This document shows, piece by piece, positions 32,606-42,017 of a stretch of DNA of 64,000 nucleotides. Location of the stretch: positions 930,001-994,000 of the forward strand of contig NZ_CP162010.1 in the NCBI RefSeq assembly GCF_041734645.1, read 5' to 3'. The notes under the pieces are model-generated. The model made no database searches. It saw only the letters and a list, made by a program, of their open reading frames with translations, and was not told where the DNA came from. Position 1 is the stretch's first letter, and each line of letters begins with the position of its first letter. This DNA is from Rodentibacter sp901420285. GTDB taxonomy: Bacteria; Pseudomonadota; Gammaproteobacteria; Enterobacterales; Pasteurellaceae. Made by a program: the position numbers and the translations under genes.

Positions 32606-33298
32606 ATGAATTACGCAATTTATCTTTATACGTTTTTAACAATTTTCGGTTTTTGGCTTGCCTTACAAATCAGTAAACGCTGGAAATCGGTAATTTTTAA
32701 TACGTTTATTTTAACCGTATTAATTTTGGTATTAATTTTATTGGTTGGCAAAATTCCTTACGATAATTATATGGCCGGTAATGCGCCGATTAATAATTTG
32801 CTCGCGTTGAGTATTGTTGCCCTCGCTTTGCCACTTTATGAGCAGCTCAAACAAATCGCCAAACAATGGCGCATTATTCTTTCTGTGGTAGTGCTTGCCT
32901 CCGTTTTTTCCATGCTTACCGGCGCAATTTTGGCATTAATTTTAGGCGCTACGCCGGAAATGGTGGCTACCGTATTACCGAAATCCATCACTACACCGAT
33001 CGCAATGGAAGTGTCTTCTCATTTAGGCGGCATCCCAGCCGTTACAGCGGTCGGTGTCGTAGTTGCCGGTTTACAAGGCTCAATTTTCGGTTATTTGATT
33101 TTGAAAAAAATTGGCTTACGTCATCAAGAAGCCATCGGTTTGTCGGTAGGCTCCGTTTCGCACGCGCTTGGTACTGTAAGTTGTATGGAAATCAATCCGA
33201 AAGCGGGCAGTTACAGCTCTATTTCTTTAGTATTGTGTGGCATTATCAGTTCCATTTTGGCGCCTTTAGTATTTAAAATCATTTACTTATTCGTCTAA
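32606..33298 (+). CDS. LrgB/YohK-family membrane protein
   Basis: 230 residues with about seven membrane segments. Signature stretches are LPKSITTPIAMEVSSHLGG (near 124-142) and GLSVGSVSHALGTVSCMEIN. It is the partner of the CidA/LrgA gene just upstream. Its exact role, cell lysis control or metabolite transport, is not decided by sequence. A weak hairpin (CGCCATC...GATGGTG, 33311-33330) follows. Confidence 0.88.
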   Translation: MNYAIYLYTFLTIFGFWLALQISKRWKSVIFNTFILTVLILVLILLVGKIPYDNYMAGNAPINNLLALSIVALALPLYEQLKQIAKQWRIILSVVVLASVFSMLTGAILALILGATPEMVATVLPKSITTPIAMEVSSHLGGIPAVTAVGVVVAGLQGSIFGYLILKKIGLRHQEAIGLSVGSVSHALGTVSCMEINPKAGSYSSISLVLCGIISSILAPLVFKIIYLFV

Positions 33299-33379
33299 TC
33301 CAAATAAAACCGCCATCTGTTTCGATGGTGGCTTTATGCTACAATCCGCCCGTTTCTTCCTTAATTTCTGCTTAATATT

Positions 33380-34732
33380 ATGAAAAATACTTTATCGCCC
33401 GCTTGGGCCGAGCGTTTTATTGCCGATCCACCGCGTGAAAGAGATCATCGCCCGCCGTTTCGGCGTGATCGCGGACGTATTCTGCATTCCGCCGCATTTC
33501 GTTGTTTGCAGGCGAAAACCCAAATTCATGCAGTCGGCGAGAATGATTTCTATCGTACTCGGTTAACGCATTCTTTGGAGGTGGCGCAAATCGGCAGCAG
33601 CCTTGTGGCGCAATTAAAATTTGCCGAATCTTTCACTAATTTATCCGAACAACTTAATGTTGATGCTGCAGAATTACAAAAACAGCTGAAAAGTTTATTG
33701 CCAAGCAACGATTTGATCGAAAGTCTTTGTTTCGCTCATGATATCGGTCACCCTCCGTTCGGACACGGCGGAGAAGTGGCGCTAAATTTTATGATGCACG
33801 AACAGGGCGGCTTTGAAGGTAATGCGCAGACTTTTCGTATTCTTACCAAACTGGAACCCTACACGGCAAACGCCGGCATGAATTTGACCCGCCGCACTTT
33901 ACTCGGCGTAGTTAAATATCCGACGATTTTAGATCGCGCTTCGCCGCAATATGCAGATTTATCGCAACTTAGCCAAACCGATGCGCGTTATGTAAAAATC
34001 AGTGATTGGAAGCCCGGCAAAGGCATTTTTCGTGATGATTTAACGATGTTCGAATGGCTTCTAAAAAATCTTTCTGAACAGGATCGAACATTGTTTTGTT
34101 CACTCCAAAACGCACGCTCAGATTCCGCTGAATTTTTAAAGACCCGCTTTAAATCTCTGGATTGCAGCATTATGGAATTGGCGGACGATATCGCCTACGC
34201 GGTGCATGATTTAGAAGATGCAATAGTCACAAAAATGGTAAATGCGCAACAATGGCAAGAAGCGAGCACCGCGTTGATGCAAATTCCGCAGCCATGGCTG
34301 CAGAAAAATATTCGACGCATTAGTTTTGGGCTTTTTTCCGATAAGCATTTCGAACGAAAAAATGCCATTGGAGCATTGGTGAACTTCTTCATTACCAACG
34401 TGCGCTGGACGCTAACCGAAAACTTCGACGAACCATTGTTACGTTATAACGCACAATTGCCGGAAAATGTCGTAAAGGTGTTAGAGATCTTCAAACAATT
34501 CGTCTGGAAATATGTGATTCGTAATGTGGAAACCCAGCGCATTGAGTATAAAGGGCAACGCATGCTGACGGAACTGTTCCGAATTTTTGAATCTGACCCG
34601 CTACGTTTGTTACCACACAATACCGCACAAAAATGGCAAAAGGCGCTACCCGAACATAAAAAACGGGTGATTTGTGATTACATCGCGGGGATGTCTGACG
34701 CTTATGCAATGCGGGTTTATCAGCAGCTGTGA
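33380..34732 (+). CDS. dgt: dGTPase-like HD-domain triphosphohydrolase
   Basis: 450 residues. HD-superfamily metal ligands are in RTRLTHSLEVAQIG (His), SLCFAHDIGHPPFGHGGE (His-Asp) and ELADDIAYAVHDLED (Asp). The N-terminus (ERDHRPPFRRDRGRILHSAA) fits the dGTP triphosphohydrolase-like group. It releases triphosphate from dNTPs, affecting nucleotide pools and possibly phage growth. Monocistronic, ending at a paired-motif hairpin. Confidence 0.88.
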   Translation: MKNTLSPAWAERFIADPPRERDHRPPFRRDRGRILHSAAFRCLQAKTQIHAVGENDFYRTRLTHSLEVAQIGSSLVAQLKFAESFTNLSEQLNVDAAELQKQLKSLLPSNDLIESLCFAHDIGHPPFGHGGEVALNFMMHEQGGFEGNAQTFRILTKLEPYTANAGMNLTRRTLLGVVKYPTILDRASPQYADLSQLSQTDARYVKISDWKPGKGIFRDDLTMFEWLLKNLSEQDRTLFCSLQNARSDSAEFLKTRFKSLDCSIMELADDIAYAVHDLEDAIVTKMVNAQQWQEASTALMQIPQPWLQKNIRRISFGLFSDKHFERKNAIGALVNFFITNVRWTLTENFDEPLLRYNAQLPENVVKVLEIFKQFVWKYVIRNVETQRIEYKGQRMLTELFRIFESDPLRLLPHNTAQKWQKALPEHKKRVICDYIAGMSDAYAMRVYQQL

Positions 34733-34760
34733 ACAATTTCCGTCGGCGTACTACGCTAAC

Positions 34761-34794
34761 AGCACCGCATTGAACGCGCTTTCAATGCGGTGCT
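34761..34794. terminator. Paired AGCACCGCATTGAA / TTCAATGCGGTGCT hairpin after dgt
   Basis: A perfect 14-base inverted repeat with a 6-base loop (CGCGCT), followed on the plus strand by ATTTAAT. It lies 28 bases after the dgt stop and is likely a terminator, by analogy with paired uptake signals in Haemophilus. Confidence 0.7.
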
Positions 34795-34859
34795 ATTTAA
34801 TCAGTTCGATAAATGTTTTGTAGCCTGACACAAAACAGCTGTTTAACGTTTCCTTCTTC

Positions 34860-34893
34860 CAAAATAAAAAACCGCTACTCAATTGAGTAGCGG
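34860..34893 (-). terminator. dxs-operon terminator
   Basis: Perfect palindrome CCGCTACTCAATTGAGTAGCGG (34872-34893). On the minus strand it is followed by TTTTTTATTTT. It lies about 130 bases downstream of the dxs stop. Confidence 0.8.
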
Positions 34894-35024
34894 GATGGTC
34901 TTAAAATAAGATTTAAAAAAAACTGCGATATTGCGATATGCAGTGCACTAGCACTTTATCAGATGCTCATTCTATGAAGAAGTTCATATTTTTTTGATAA
35001 AAAATTTAGAAAAATCAGCCAATA

Positions 35025-36890
35025 CTATTTGGCCATAAATGCGAGAATTTGTTGTTCAATGCCTTCTGCATCTAGTTTTAGTTCGTGCAATATTTCTTGT
35101 TGGGTACCTTGCGGAATAAAGTAATCCGGTAAACCGAGCTGTAACAAAATGTGAGGTTTGCCGGAGGCATTTAACACTTCGGCAACGGCTGAACCAGCAC
35201 CGCATTGAACGGCATTTTCTTCCAATGTCACCAAATAATCATGAGTTTGCGCCAATACGTTAATCATTTCCGTATCTAACGGTTTCACAAATCGCATATC
35301 GACCAATGTTGCACCCAAATTTTCCGCCACTTTATACGCTGCTGGAAGTAATGTGCCGAAATTTAAAATGGCGATTTTTTTTCCTTCTTTAATCAAACGC
35401 GCTTTACCGAGCGGCAACATTTCTAACGGCGCTAAATCTACGCCTTGCGCATTACCACGCGGATAACGCACCGCCGCCGGCTTACCGCATCGGAGGCCGG
35501 TGTAAAGCATTTGGCGGCATTCGTTTTCATCGCTTGGCGTCATAATGATCATATTTGGAATGCAGCGCATAAAACTTAAATCGAAAGCGCCTTGGTGGGT
35601 TTGCCCATCGGCACCGACAATACCGGCGCGGTCGATCGCAAATAGCACCGGCAAATTTTGAATGGCAACATCGTGAATCAGTTGGTCGTAAGCGCGTTGC
35701 AAAAAGGTCGAATAAATCGCCACAACCGGCTTGTAACCGCCGATAGCAAGGCCTGCGGCAAATGTCACAGCGTGCTGTTCGGCAATGGCAACATCAAAAT
35801 ATTGCTCAGGGAAACGTTGGGAAAATTCCACCAGACCGGAGCCTTCGCGCATGGCCGGTGTGATGCCGATGATTTTCGGATCTTGCGCTGCCATTTCACA
35901 CAGCCAATCACCGAAGATTTTAGAATAACTCGGTTTGGTATTAGATTTCGGCAATTCGCCACGGCTCGGGTCAAATTTCGGTACGCCATGAAAGCCGATT
36001 GGATCTTTTTCTGCCGGCTCATAGCCTTTACCTTTCTTGGTTTTGATATGTAAGAATTGCGGACCTTTCAGATTGCGCATATTGCTTAGCGTTGCCACCA
36101 ATTCGTCAATATTATGCCCGTCCACTGGGCCGATATAGTTAAAACCAAGCTCTTCAAACAGCGTACTTTGCGGTGAAAACATCACGCCTTTCATATGTTC
36201 CTCGGTTTTTTTCATAAAGTTTTTTACCGGCGGAACCTTATCAAGAATTTTTTTGCTACCGTCGCGCAATGTTGAGTAGAGAGAACCGGAAAAAATACGC
36301 GCTAAATGATTATTTAACGCGCCGACATTTTCTGAAATAGACATTTCGTTATCGTTTAAAATCACCAACATATCGGTGTGTAACGAACCGGCGTGATTTA
36401 ATGCCTCAAATGCCATACCTGCAGTAATTGCGCCGTCACCAATCACACACACGGTTTTACGCCCGGCGTTTTCGCGTTCTGCCGCTAAGGCTACGCCAAG
36501 TCCGGCGCTAATTGAGGTGGAAGAATGGCCAACACTTAAGACGTCAAATTCGCTTTCTTCACGCCAAGGGAACGGATGAATTCCGCCTTTTTGACGAATT
36601 GTAGACATTTGATCACGTCGTCCGGTTAAAATTTTGTGCGGATAGGCTTGATGACCGACATCCCAAATTAATTGGTCAAAAGGCGTTTTATACACATAAT
36701 GCAACGCCACAGTAAGTTCTACCGTTCCTAAGCCGGATGCTAAATGGCCGCTGGTTTGACTAACAGAGTTTAAAAGATAATCACGCAGCTCTTGGCAAAG
36801 TTGAGGCAGTTGCTCTTTGCGCAAAAGGCGCAAATCTTCCGGAGAATTGATAAGAGATAAAAGAGGATAATGGTTCATATCGTGAGTCAT
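35025..36890 (-). CDS. dxs: 1-deoxy-D-xylulose-5-phosphate synthase
   Basis: 621 residues, a thiamine-diphosphate transketolase-like enzyme. It has the GHQAYPHKILTGRR and GHSSTSISAGLG motifs, the TPP/metal motif GDGAITAGMAFEALN, and the catalytic Glu in DVAIAEQHAVTFAAG. First step of the MEP isoprenoid pathway (pyruvate plus glyceraldehyde-3-phosphate). The start at 36890 or the ATG four codons on are both possible. Co-oriented with ispA and xseB. The motif copy at 35196-35209 encodes QCGAG, where E. coli DXS has a different dipeptide at the same length. Confidence 0.96.
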   Translation of the reverse strand: MTHDMNHYPLLSLINSPEDLRLLRKEQLPQLCQELRDYLLNSVSQTSGHLASGLGTVELTVALHYVYKTPFDQLIWDVGHQAYPHKILTGRRDQMSTIRQKGGIHPFPWREESEFDVLSVGHSSTSISAGLGVALAAERENAGRKTVCVIGDGAITAGMAFEALNHAGSLHTDMLVILNDNEMSISENVGALNNHLARIFSGSLYSTLRDGSKKILDKVPPVKNFMKKTEEHMKGVMFSPQSTLFEELGFNYIGPVDGHNIDELVATLSNMRNLKGPQFLHIKTKKGKGYEPAEKDPIGFHGVPKFDPSRGELPKSNTKPSYSKIFGDWLCEMAAQDPKIIGITPAMREGSGLVEFSQRFPEQYFDVAIAEQHAVTFAAGLAIGGYKPVVAIYSTFLQRAYDQLIHDVAIQNLPVLFAIDRAGIVGADGQTHQGAFDLSFMRCIPNMIIMTPSDENECRQMLYTGLRCGKPAAVRYPRGNAQGVDLAPLEMLPLGKARLIKEGKKIAILNFGTLLPAAYKVAENLGATLVDMRFVKPLDTEMINVLAQTHDYLVTLEENAVQCGAGSAVAEVLNASGKPHILLQLGLPDYFIPQGTQQEILHELKLDAEGIEQQILAFMAK

Positions 36891-36949
36891 TTTTAAAAAA
36901 TTTTGATTTTCGACGGTATTTTTGTAGGAAAAATGTGACGCGGTCGCAA

Positions 36950-37840
36950 TTAACTTTTACGCGTAATGATAAATTCTGCTAAAGCGCGAAGCGCACCGGT
37001 ATCAAATGGAATACCTTCCAATTCGGCAAGAGCCTGTTGATACAAATCTTGCGCTTTTTGTTTTGCGCCGGCTAAACCGAGTAATTTGGGATAGGTGCTT
37101 TTATCCAAATCAAGATCGGATCCTACCGGTTTGCCGATTTCCGCGCTGTCACCTTCGATATCCAAAATATCGTCTTGCACTTGGAAGGCTAGTCCGATAG
37201 CGTCGGCATAGCGCGTCAAAGTTTGCTCCAAATTTTGATCGGCATGCTGCGGCGAGCAGATAAAACCGAGTTTCAATGCGGTGCCGAGCAACGCTCCCGT
37301 TTTATTGCGATGAATCTGTTCCAACTCAGCCAAACTGATTTGTTTGTGTTCGGAAATTAAATCCAAACTTTGCCCTAAACACATTCCTTGCGCGCCGGAG
37401 GCTTGCGCTAAAATTTGCACTAAAGCCAGTTTTTGTGCGGCGGAAATATGCGGTGTTTGCGTCAAAATTTCAAAAGCTAAACTTTGCAATGCATCGCCGG
37501 CAAGAATGGCGGTGGCTTCATCGAATTGAATATGGCAAGTCGGATGACCGCGGCGCAGATCATCGTTATCCATTGCCGGCAAATCGTCGTGAATTAGGGA
37601 ATATGCGTGAATCAGCTCAATGGCGGCGGCGGCATAATCTAAGGCTTGTTCGTTGGCGCCCAACATCTTGCCGGTCGCATAAACTAAAAAAGGGCGAACC
37701 CGTTTGCCGCCCAATAACACCCCGTATTTCATCGCATCACGCAATGGCGCATGATGGCTTTCAATGCGCTCGAAGTACGCTTCCAAAAAGGCGTCAATGC
37801 GGTGCTGAATCAGCCTTAAATCTGCAGAAAATCGATTCAT
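36950..37840 (-). CDS. ispA: Farnesyl diphosphate synthase
   Basis: 296 residues, trans-prenyltransferase. The first aspartate-rich motif is DDLPAMDND, the second FQVQDDILDIEGD, with GGKRVRPFL near the start. It makes farnesyl diphosphate from IPP and DMAPP. It abuts xseB (no gap) and lies 59 bases before dxs, the conserved xseB-ispA-dxs order. Motif copies lie at 37272-37284 and 37793-37806 (STALK-like and HRIDA codons). Confidence 0.95.
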   Translation of the reverse strand: MNRFSADLRLIQHRIDAFLEAYFERIESHHAPLRDAMKYGVLLGGKRVRPFLVYATGKMLGANEQALDYAAAAIELIHAYSLIHDDLPAMDNDDLRRGHPTCHIQFDEATAILAGDALQSLAFEILTQTPHISAAQKLALVQILAQASGAQGMCLGQSLDLISEHKQISLAELEQIHRNKTGALLGTALKLGFICSPQHADQNLEQTLTRYADAIGLAFQVQDDILDIEGDSAEIGKPVGSDLDLDKSTYPKLLGLAGAKQKAQDLYQQALAELEGIPFDTGALRALAEFIITRKS

Positions 37841-38080
37841 TTAGGCATTCCCTTGGTAGTCGTTTAACGTAGCGGTTTCGCTTTTTTGTAACAAAATTTG
37901 AATGCGCTGTTCCGCCTGTTGCAAGCGTTCTTGCCCCAACTGCGCCAATTTAATGCCTTGCTCGAATTCTTTTAGCGCTTCTTCTAACGGCAACTCGCCG
38001 CTTTCTAAACGCGAAACGATGGTTTCTAATTGCGACAACGTCGTTTCAAAATCCTGTGTCGCAGCCGGTTTACGAGCCAT
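37841..38080 (-). CDS. xseB: Exonuclease VII small subunit
   Basis: 79 residues, helical coiled coil with the XseB core FETTLSQLETIVSRLESGEL followed by PLEEALKEFEQGIKL. With XseA it forms the single-strand-specific exonuclease VII. First gene of xseB-ispA-dxs, with its stop directly before the ispA start codon. Confidence 0.93.
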   Translation of the reverse strand: MARKPAATQDFETTLSQLETIVSRLESGELPLEEALKEFEQGIKLAQLGQERLQQAEQRIQILLQKSETATLNDYQGNA

Positions 38081-38247
38081 TAATCATTCCTTTCTTCGCA
38101 GTAAAAATTGCGCGCTATTGTACTTTATTTTACGGGCATTGTTAAAAATTATTTCAGCCTGATATACAGCCTGTTACTGTATAGACTTTTCTTCATCTTC
38201 GCGTAAAATACCCGCCATTTTTATTAAGCCAATCAGATAATGATTTT

Positions 38248-39699
38248 ATGAAATTTGTCGTTAAACTTTTCCCTGAAATTATGATTAAAAGCGAAACCGT
38301 GCGTAAGCGTTTCGCTAAAATTCTGACCTCCAATATCCGCAATATTTTACAAAAATTTGATGAAGAAACCGCCGTAGTGCGCCATTGGGACTACATTGAA
38401 GTGCGGTCGAAAAATGAAGAGAATCGTGCCGAACTTATCGCGTTGTTACAACGTATTCCGGGCATTCATCATTTTTTAGAAGTGGAAGAAAAACCGTTTA
38501 CGGATTTACATCATATTTTTGAACTGACGCTCGCCGATGTAGAACAACAATTGCAAGGCAAAACCTTTTGCGTGCGTGTAAAACGAAAGGGCAAACATTC
38601 GTTTAGTTCCATCGAAGCGGAACGCTATATCGGCGGCGGCTTAAATCAACATATCGAAAGTGCTAAAGTACGCTTGAAAAATCCCGACGTGACTGTGCGC
38701 ATTGAGATTGAAGACGACAAAATGATGCTGGTCAAAGCGCGTCATGCAGGCATCGGCGGTTATCCCATCGGCACGCAGGAAGACGTACTTTCGCTTATTT
38801 CCGGCGGTTTCGATTCCGGCGTGTCCAGTTATATGCTACTGCGTCGCGGTTCGCGCGTACATTACTGCTTCTTTAATCTCGGCGGCGCGGCGCATGAAAT
38901 CGGCGTAAAACAAATGGCCTATCATATTTGGCAACGTTACGGCAGCTCCCACAAAGTGCGTTTTATCGCGGTGAATTTTGAAGGCGTAGTCGGCGAGATT
39001 TTAGAAAAAATCGACAACGGCCAAATGGGCGTAGTGTTGAAACGCATGATGGTGCGCGCGGCAAGTAAAGTGGCGGCACGTTTCAATATTGAAGCGATTG
39101 TAACGGGGGAGGCACTTGGTCAAGTTTCCAGCCAAACGCTAACTAATCTGCGCTTAATTGATGAAGCCGCTGAGGCGCTTGTATTACGCCCGCTTATTAC
39201 ACACGACAAAGAACAAATTATCGCCATGGCGAAAGAAATCGGCACAGAAGATATTGCCAAATCTATGCCGGAATTTTGCGGCGTGATTTCAAAAAATCCG
39301 ACCATCAAAGCTGTTCGTGAGAAGATCGTTGAAGAAGAAGGGCATTTTGATTTTGCCGTTCTCGAGAGTGCGGTCAAAAATGCGCAAATTTTAGATATTC
39401 GCCAAATTGCGGAAGAAACCGAAAGACAAGTAATTGAAGTGGAGGCAAGCTCTGTCTTAGGTGAAAACGATATAATTTTGGATATTCGCAGTCCGGAAGA
39501 AATGGATGAAAAGCCTTTTGAATCCGCAACTCACGAAGTGAAGCAAATGCCGTTTTATAAGCTTTCATCGCAATTTGGTTCGCTGGATCAAAGTAAAAAC
39601 TACGTATTGTATTGTGAACGCGGCGTAATGAGTAAATTGCAAGCGTTGTATCTGAAAGAAAATGGCTTCGTTAACGTGCGGGTATTCGCGAAAAAATAA
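38248..39699 (+). CDS. thiI: tRNA 4-thiouridine synthetase / thiamine thiazole sulfurtransferase
   Basis: 483 residues. N-terminal ferredoxin-like plus THUMP domains (1-165), a PP-loop SGGFDSGVSSYMLLRRG (near 189-205), and a C-terminal rhodanese domain with active Cys in YVLYCERGVMS (near 456). It activates U8 of tRNA with ATP and inserts sulfur. The sulfur donor is a cysteine desulfurase such as IscS, or possibly the CsdA in this window. Monocistronic. Confidence 0.95.
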   Translation: MKFVVKLFPEIMIKSETVRKRFAKILTSNIRNILQKFDEETAVVRHWDYIEVRSKNEENRAELIALLQRIPGIHHFLEVEEKPFTDLHHIFELTLADVEQQLQGKTFCVRVKRKGKHSFSSIEAERYIGGGLNQHIESAKVRLKNPDVTVRIEIEDDKMMLVKARHAGIGGYPIGTQEDVLSLISGGFDSGVSSYMLLRRGSRVHYCFFNLGGAAHEIGVKQMAYHIWQRYGSSHKVRFIAVNFEGVVGEILEKIDNGQMGVVLKRMMVRAASKVAARFNIEAIVTGEALGQVSSQTLTNLRLIDEAAEALVLRPLITHDKEQIIAMAKEIGTEDIAKSMPEFCGVISKNPTIKAVREKIVEEEGHFDFAVLESAVKNAQILDIRQIAEETERQVIEVEASSVLGENDIILDIRSPEEMDEKPFESATHEVKQMPFYKLSSQFGSLDQSKNYVLYCERGVMSKLQALYLKENGFVNVRVFAKK

Positions 39700-39711
39700 T
39701 CTTGAAATAGG

Positions 39712-39733
39712 CGCCCTACGTTTTCAAAGGGCG
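39712..39733. terminator. Weak hairpin between convergent thiI and yvcK-like genes
   Basis: CGCCCT...AGGGCG with a 10-base loop in the 35-base gap. No clear T tract on either strand, so termination is uncertain. Confidence 0.4.
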
Positions 39734-39734
39734 A

Positions 39735-40649
39735 TTAAGTTCGCTCCAATTCTTCCAACATTTCATCAATGGCTTTCGCCAGCAATGTGCGGTCGTGGCG
39801 ATAACTGATGTCATCCGCATTGAGGCGTTTTTCTAATATTTTCACATTGCCGAGATCGCCAACGGGCACCGCATTGAAACCGCTATTTTTCCTTATCGGC
39901 GTAATTACGCCATCAATGACGGCTGCGCCGACCGTGTGATGAATCCATTCAATGCGGTGCTCTAGAGAGAGTTCGGCCGCCGCTCCGAGTTCCGTGCCTA
40001 AATTGTCGATAAAAATCTTTTTTGCCGAACTTAAACGAATTGCCGTCGCGATATCCGCTAAAAGTAGTGGCGGCATGATGCTGGTTAAAAAGCTGCCCGG
40101 GCCGAATATGATTACGTCTGCCTGTGAAATGGCTTGCACGGCTTCCGGTGTGGCTTGCACCAAGGGCACGAGAAAAAGCGATTGCGGCGCTTCGGTTAAA
40201 TTATCAATACCGACTTCGCCCACGATGCTGGAACCGGCACCAAGGCTGGCGGCGAGGTGAACGGGCGTTTCGGACATGGGAATCAGGTGCGATTTTACGT
40301 GCAACAAATCGCGGATCAAATTTACGCCATCTAGCGGACGAACGTGCATATTTTCAAGCGCTTTGAGCATTAAATTGCCGAGATTATGTCCTGCCAATTC
40401 GCCGTTGCCGCTGAAACGATATTCGAATAGCGCGGATGCGGTGCTAGGTTCGATGATAATTTGGTTTAAGCAATTGCGTAGATCGCCCCAGGCTATGCCG
40501 CCTTGTTGTTGCCGAATGCGTCCGGTGGAGCCGCCATTGTCCGTGGTAGTGACGATACCGGTTAGGCGCTCTTTGATAAAACTTAGCGCTGACATGACGC
40601 GTCCCAAGCCGTGTCCGCCGCCAATGGCAACAATATGCGAATGATTCAA
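39735..40649 (-). CDS. YvcK/CofD-like gluconeogenesis factor
   Basis: 304 residues. The N-terminal loop VAIGGGHGLGRVMSALSF, the TTDNGGSTGRIR motif (near 35-46), DLRNCLNQ and FGPGSFLTSIMPPLL are diagnostic of the YvcK (YbhK) branch of the CofD-like fold. YvcK proteins bind UDP-sugars and influence cell-wall and carbon metabolism. In enteric bacteria ybhK is divergent from moaA, the same arrangement as here. Motif copies lie at 39865 and 39948 (FNAVP, EHRIEW). Confidence 0.88.
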   Translation of the reverse strand: MNHSHIVAIGGGHGLGRVMSALSFIKERLTGIVTTTDNGGSTGRIRQQQGGIAWGDLRNCLNQIIIEPSTASALFEYRFSGNGELAGHNLGNLMLKALENMHVRPLDGVNLIRDLLHVKSHLIPMSETPVHLAASLGAGSSIVGEVGIDNLTEAPQSLFLVPLVQATPEAVQAISQADVIIFGPGSFLTSIMPPLLLADIATAIRLSSAKKIFIDNLGTELGAAAELSLEHRIEWIHHTVGAAVIDGVITPIRKNSGFNAVPVGDLGNVKILEKRLNADDISYRHDRTLLAKAIDEMLEELERT

Positions 40650-40852
40650 GAATTCATAGTGGCGATGGGGGGGGTAAATCCGACATAAAATTTTCTATTT
40701 CCTACCTCTAAAATATTATAAAAACAATCGCTATATAATTATTTATATGATTGATTTATAAGAATTTAATTAAATACGCATGGCATCGGAACGAATTGAT
40801 TGCGTTAATTGGTGAGAATCTTTTAAAATAAGCGCCGATATTTTATCGCATA

Positions 40853-40970
40853 ACTCCGAGCTTGTTTAGTCTAAGTTCTCTTAGGGAATATGACGGCAAT
40901 GCCAATAACGCAATTCGTTATTCAGGGATAAGTCGGAAACGGCTTGTCCTCTCCATTTTAGAAAGGTGTC
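40853..40970 (+). ncRNA. Molybdenum-cofactor (Moco) riboswitch-type leader of moaA
   Basis: The 120 bases before the moaA ATG contain the conserved blocks of the Moco RNA motif in order: ACTCCGAG (40853-40860), TATGACGGCAATGCC, a hairpin AATAACGCAATTCGTTATT, GGGATAAGTCGGAAACGGC and CCTCTCC with GAAAGG. The closing part contains the moaA ribosome binding site AAGG, so translation control by cofactor is expected, as described upstream of moaA in E. coli and Haemophilus. Confidence 0.85.
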
Positions 40971-40972
40971 TA

Positions 40973-41983
40973 ATGCAAATTCCAATCAAAAACGTGGGAA
41001 ACGAACGTCTTGTGGACGCGTTTCAACGCCACTATTACTATTTGCGACTGTCGATTACCGACCAGTGTAATTTTCGTTGCAACTATTGCTTACCGAACGG
41101 TTATCAGCCGGAAGCAAATAAACCGAGTTTTCTTACCTTAAGCGAAATTACCCGCGTTGCGCGTGCTTTTGCGGCAATGGGCACAGAAAAAATTCGTTTA
41201 ACCGGCGGCGAACCAACCTTACGTAAAGATTTTCTTACTATTGCCGAAAGCGTGGCGAATGTCGAAGGAATTCGCCACGTGGCGTTGACAACTAATGGCT
41301 ACCGCATGGCGAAGGATGTAGCGGATTGGAAACGTGCGGGCGTAACTTCCGTGAATGTCAGCGTAGATAGCCTCGATCCGAGAATGTTCCATCAAATTAC
41401 CGGCATCAATAAATTTGATGAAGTGATGCGTGGTATCGATCGTGCGTTTGACGTGGGGTATCACAAGGTAAAAGTGAATTCCGTGTTGATGAAAAATCTT
41501 AACGATCACGAATTTAATCAATTTCTGGCCTGGGTGAAAAATCGCCCGATTCAAATGCGTTTTATCGAACTGATGCAAACCGGTGAAATGGACAGCTTCT
41601 TTGAGCGTCATCATCTTTCCGGTGAAATTCTTGCACAAAAATTGTTATCACAAGGTTGGCAGTTACAACAACGTGCTGCCACCGACGGGCCGGCTAAAGT
41701 ATTTAGTCATCCTGATTATCAAGGCGAAATCGGTTTGATTATGCCTTATGAAAAGAATTTCTGCGCCAGTTGTAATCGTTTACGCGTATCGGCAAAAGGG
41801 AAGTTACACCTTTGTTTATTCGGTGAAGAAGGCATTGAGTTGCGCGATTTATTACAATCGGAAGAGCAGCAAGGCGTTTTACAATCCCGTATTTTTTCCG
41901 CATTACAAGGCAAGCGCGAACATCATTATTTGCATCAAGGCGATAGCGGAATTCGTAATCATCTCGCCTCCATCGGCGGCTAA
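40973..41983 (+). CDS. moaA: GTP 3',8-cyclase MoaA
   Basis: 336 residues from the ATG at 40973. The longer frame upstream lies inside the riboswitch and is rejected. It is a radical-SAM enzyme with CNFRCNYC (first cluster), a C-terminal second cluster CASCNRLRVSAKGKLHLCLF (three Cys), and the activity-required C-terminal GG. With MoaC it makes cyclic pyranopterin monophosphate from GTP. First gene of moaACDE. Confidence 0.96.
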   Translation: MQIPIKNVGNERLVDAFQRHYYYLRLSITDQCNFRCNYCLPNGYQPEANKPSFLTLSEITRVARAFAAMGTEKIRLTGGEPTLRKDFLTIAESVANVEGIRHVALTTNGYRMAKDVADWKRAGVTSVNVSVDSLDPRMFHQITGINKFDEVMRGIDRAFDVGYHKVKVNSVLMKNLNDHEFNQFLAWVKNRPIQMRFIELMQTGEMDSFFERHHLSGEILAQKLLSQGWQLQQRAATDGPAKVFSHPDYQGEIGLIMPYEKNFCASCNRLRVSAKGKLHLCLFGEEGIELRDLLQSEEQQGVLQSRIFSALQGKREHHYLHQGDSGIRNHLASIGG

Positions 41984-42017
41984 AAATTTTTAAAAATTAA
42001 TCTTACTCGTATCCAAT

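Noticed and set aside
40862..40972. Upstream extension of moaA.
   Set aside because: It coincides with the Moco riboswitch. The ATG at 40973 follows a good ribosome binding site and the family N-terminus.
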